NCBI GenBank assembly: GCA_002404345.1
Contig: DHJN01000223.1
Span: forward strand, 47,473-64,802
Length of the DNA: 17,330 nt
From: Actinobacteria bacterium UBA4719
GTDB taxonomy: Bacteria > Actinomycetota > Actinomycetes > Actinomycetales > Dermatophilaceae
Direction of reading: 5' to 3'
The notes beneath the pieces are model-generated. The model was given only the letters and a program-made list of their open reading frames with translations, searched no databases and had not been told where the DNA came from. Positions 16,082-17,330 of the stretch are shown piece after piece (the stretch's first letter is position 1; each line of letters begins with the position of its first letter). Position numbers and translations under genes: made by a program.

Positions 16082-17092
16082 GTGGCACAGACCGCTGCCA
16101 TGGACGTCGCAGAGGTCACCGCCAGTGTTTCCAGCGGGCCCAGTATTTCGAGCGGGCCCAGTGTTTCGAACGGGACCACCGAGCCGAATGACCTTCCTCC
16201 GGCAGCGACGTCTGTCCGGGACTTCGGCCTGACGCCGGGCGGGGTGCTGCGCAGGACCGATGGCCAACCGTTCGAGGTGCACCTCGACGTCTTCCACGGC
16301 CCGTTCGAGCTGCTGCTCGGTCTGATCTCCAAGCACAAGCTGGACATCACCGAGATCGCCCTTGCCGAGGTGACTTTCGAGTTCATGGCCCACATCAGGG
16401 CCCATCAGGCGTCTGACACCGAATGGGACCTGAGCCAGGCCTCCGAGTTCCTGCTGGTGGCCGCCACCCTGCTTGACATCAAGTCGGCCCGCCTGTTGCC
16501 GCAGCAGGGCCCGCAGGACGAGGAGGATCTGGCGCTGATCGAGGCGCGGGACCTGCTGTTTGCCCGGCTGCTGCAGTACCGCGCTTTCAAGCAGGTGGCC
16601 AGTGCGTTCGCCCAGCGAATTGCCACGGCAGGCCGTATGACGGCCCGACAGGCTGGTCTGGACCCTCAGTTCGGCGCGCTGCTGCCGGAGCTGGTCATGG
16701 GCATCACGCCCGAGCAGCTGGCCATGATTGCCGCCCGGGCGATGACGCCCAAGGTGGTGCCGACCGTGGGTCTGGATCATCTGCACGCGCCGGCGGTCAG
16801 CGTTCGCGAGCAGGCCGCCCTGATGGTGGAGCGGCTGCGAGCGTTGCGTTCATGCTCCTTCCGGTCTCTGGTCGCCGATGCCGACAGCACGTTGGTGATC
16901 GTCGCGCGTTTCCTGGCTCTGCTGGAGCTGTTCCACGAGTCAGTCATCACCTTCGACCAGGCGGAGGCCCTCGGGGAGCTGATGGTTCGCTGGACCGGTC
17001 AGGACGACGGCGAGATCGGGGTCAGTGACGAGTTCGACGCGTCCCCCGAAGTCGCTGTGATCAACGAGGAGACGGTGGACCCAGTTGAGTGA
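16082..17092 (+). CDS. scpA: Segregation and condensation protein A
   Basis: ScpA is the kleisin subunit that bridges SMC heads and binds ScpB. From GTG 16082 the product is 336 residues; an in-frame ATG at 16100 would remove six. The recognisable family begins at about 65 with FEVHLDVFHGPFELLLGLI, followed by KHKLDITEIALAEVT and SEFLLVAATLLDIKSARLLP, which form the N-terminal SMC-neck-binding domain. The C-terminal winged helix lies near 255-315 (SFRSLVADADSTLVIVARFLALLELF). The first 45 residues are an unusual Ser/Gly/Pro leader built from an 18-bp tandem repeat. It follows parA by 5 bp and overlaps scpB, so the three genes are cotranscribed. Confidence 0.95.
   Translation: MAQTAAMDVAEVTASVSSGPSISSGPSVSNGTTEPNDLPPAATSVRDFGLTPGGVLRRTDGQPFEVHLDVFHGPFELLLGLISKHKLDITEIALAEVTFEFMAHIRAHQASDTEWDLSQASEFLLVAATLLDIKSARLLPQQGPQDEEDLALIEARDLLFARLLQYRAFKQVASAFAQRIATAGRMTARQAGLDPQFGALLPELVMGITPEQLAMIAARAMTPKVVPTVGLDHLHAPAVSVREQAALMVERLRALRSCSFRSLVADADSTLVIVARFLALLELFHESVITFDQAEALGELMVRWTGQDDGEIGVSDEFDASPEVAVINEETVDPVE
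16124..16177 (+). repeat. Three-copy 18-bp tandem repeat in scpA
   Basis: The units AGTGTTTCCAGCGGGCCC, AGTATTTCGAGCGGGCCC and AGTGTTTCGAACGGGACC lie head to tail, encoding SVSSGP, SISSGP and SVSNGT. The unit is six codons, so copy changes keep the frame. The copies differ at only a few positions, suggesting fairly recent duplication in the disordered ScpA leader. Confidence 0.9.
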
Positions 17093-17330
17093 GGCAGCGT
17101 TCGACGTCAACGACTTTGCCGGTGGCGCACGCGGTGCGATAGAGGCAGTGCTGATGGTCATCGACGAACCGGTGACCGAGATGTCGCTGGCCTCCGCTCT
17201 GGAGCTACCGGTGGCGGATGTCATCGGCCACCTGCGCGCCCTGGCAGCCGACTACGACGAGGGCAACCATGGATTCGCGATCAGGGAGATCGCCGGAGGA
17301 TGGCGGGTCTACAGCCGCCCGGAGTACGCA
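17085..17330 (+). CDS. scpB: Segregation and condensation protein B (5' part)
   Basis: ScpB forms dimers that bind ScpA in the SMC-ScpAB condensin. The frame is open from TTG 17085 to the right edge (82 codons, no stop). It reads LSEAAFDVNDFAGGARGAIE, then AVLMVIDEPVTEMSLASALE and LPVADVIGHLRALAADYDE, and ends FAIREIAGGWRVYSRPEYA, the first winged-helix domain typical of ScpB. The TTG overlaps the end of scpA by 8 bp; purine-rich stretches (AGGAG at 17067-17071, GGTGG at 17074-17078) could serve for initiation. The start is the least certain part, because no ATG or GTG lies in this frame near the expected N-terminus. Confidence 0.9.
   Translation, partial: MSEAAFDVNDFAGGARGAIEAVLMVIDEPVTEMSLASALELPVADVIGHLRALAADYDEGNHGFAIREIAGGWRVYSRPEYA

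Overview
The window is high-GC DNA from an actinomycete (Actinomycetota). The evidence is many GTG/TTG starts, overlapping stop/start codons, TANNNT-type -10 boxes (some with apparent leaderless starts), and a gene order familiar from actinobacteria: ruvC-ruvA-ruvB-yajC-secD-secF-apt-rel, then a peptidyl-prolyl isomerase, a metallo-beta-lactamase-fold hydrolase and hisS. A second actinobacterial block, ald-xerD-parA-scpA-scpB, follows directly. A Micrococcales-like relative is plausible from the gene order, the DUF349 gene and the HisRS type, but this is inference and the genus cannot be named.

Layout. 1-1805 holds the Holliday-junction genes: the last codons of ruvC, then ruvA and ruvB. 1806-1973 is a 168-bp gap with a likely promoter. 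1974-5895 holds yajC-secD-secF-apt, which is tightly coupled. 5914-8304 is rel, the (p)ppGpp synthetase/hydrolase gene; it has its own apparent leaderless promoter and is broken by six +1 frameshifts clustered between about 6530 and 7200. 8301-10570 carries the only two minus-strand genes, a membrane-anchored cyclophilin followed by a DUF349 protein; the DUF349 gene ends tail-to-tail with rel with a 4-bp overlap of stop codons. 10571-10708 is a divergent promoter region. 10709-12756 is the MBL hydrolase-hisS pair. 12757-12940 is the ald upstream region. 12941-14993 is ald and xerD. 15025-15054 is a promoter, followed by parA, scpA and the start of scpB, which runs off the right edge.

How the genes fit together. 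This is mostly core housekeeping: branch migration (RuvAB), the Sec auxiliary complex (YajC-SecDF), purine salvage (Apt), the stringent response (Rel), histidyl-tRNA charging (HisS), alanine/pyruvate interconversion (Ald), chromosome dimer resolution (XerD) and chromosome organisation (ParA-like ATPase, ScpAB condensin partners). No tRNA, rRNA, CRISPR array, insertion sequence or phage gene was found. I did not find a convincing undescribed system. The items most worth a second look are the frameshift cluster in rel, the leaderless promoter designs, a 22-bp perfect palindrome inside xerD, lineage-specific low-complexity insertions in RuvB, SecD and ScpA, and the DUF349/cyclophilin pair inserted against the direction of its neighbours.
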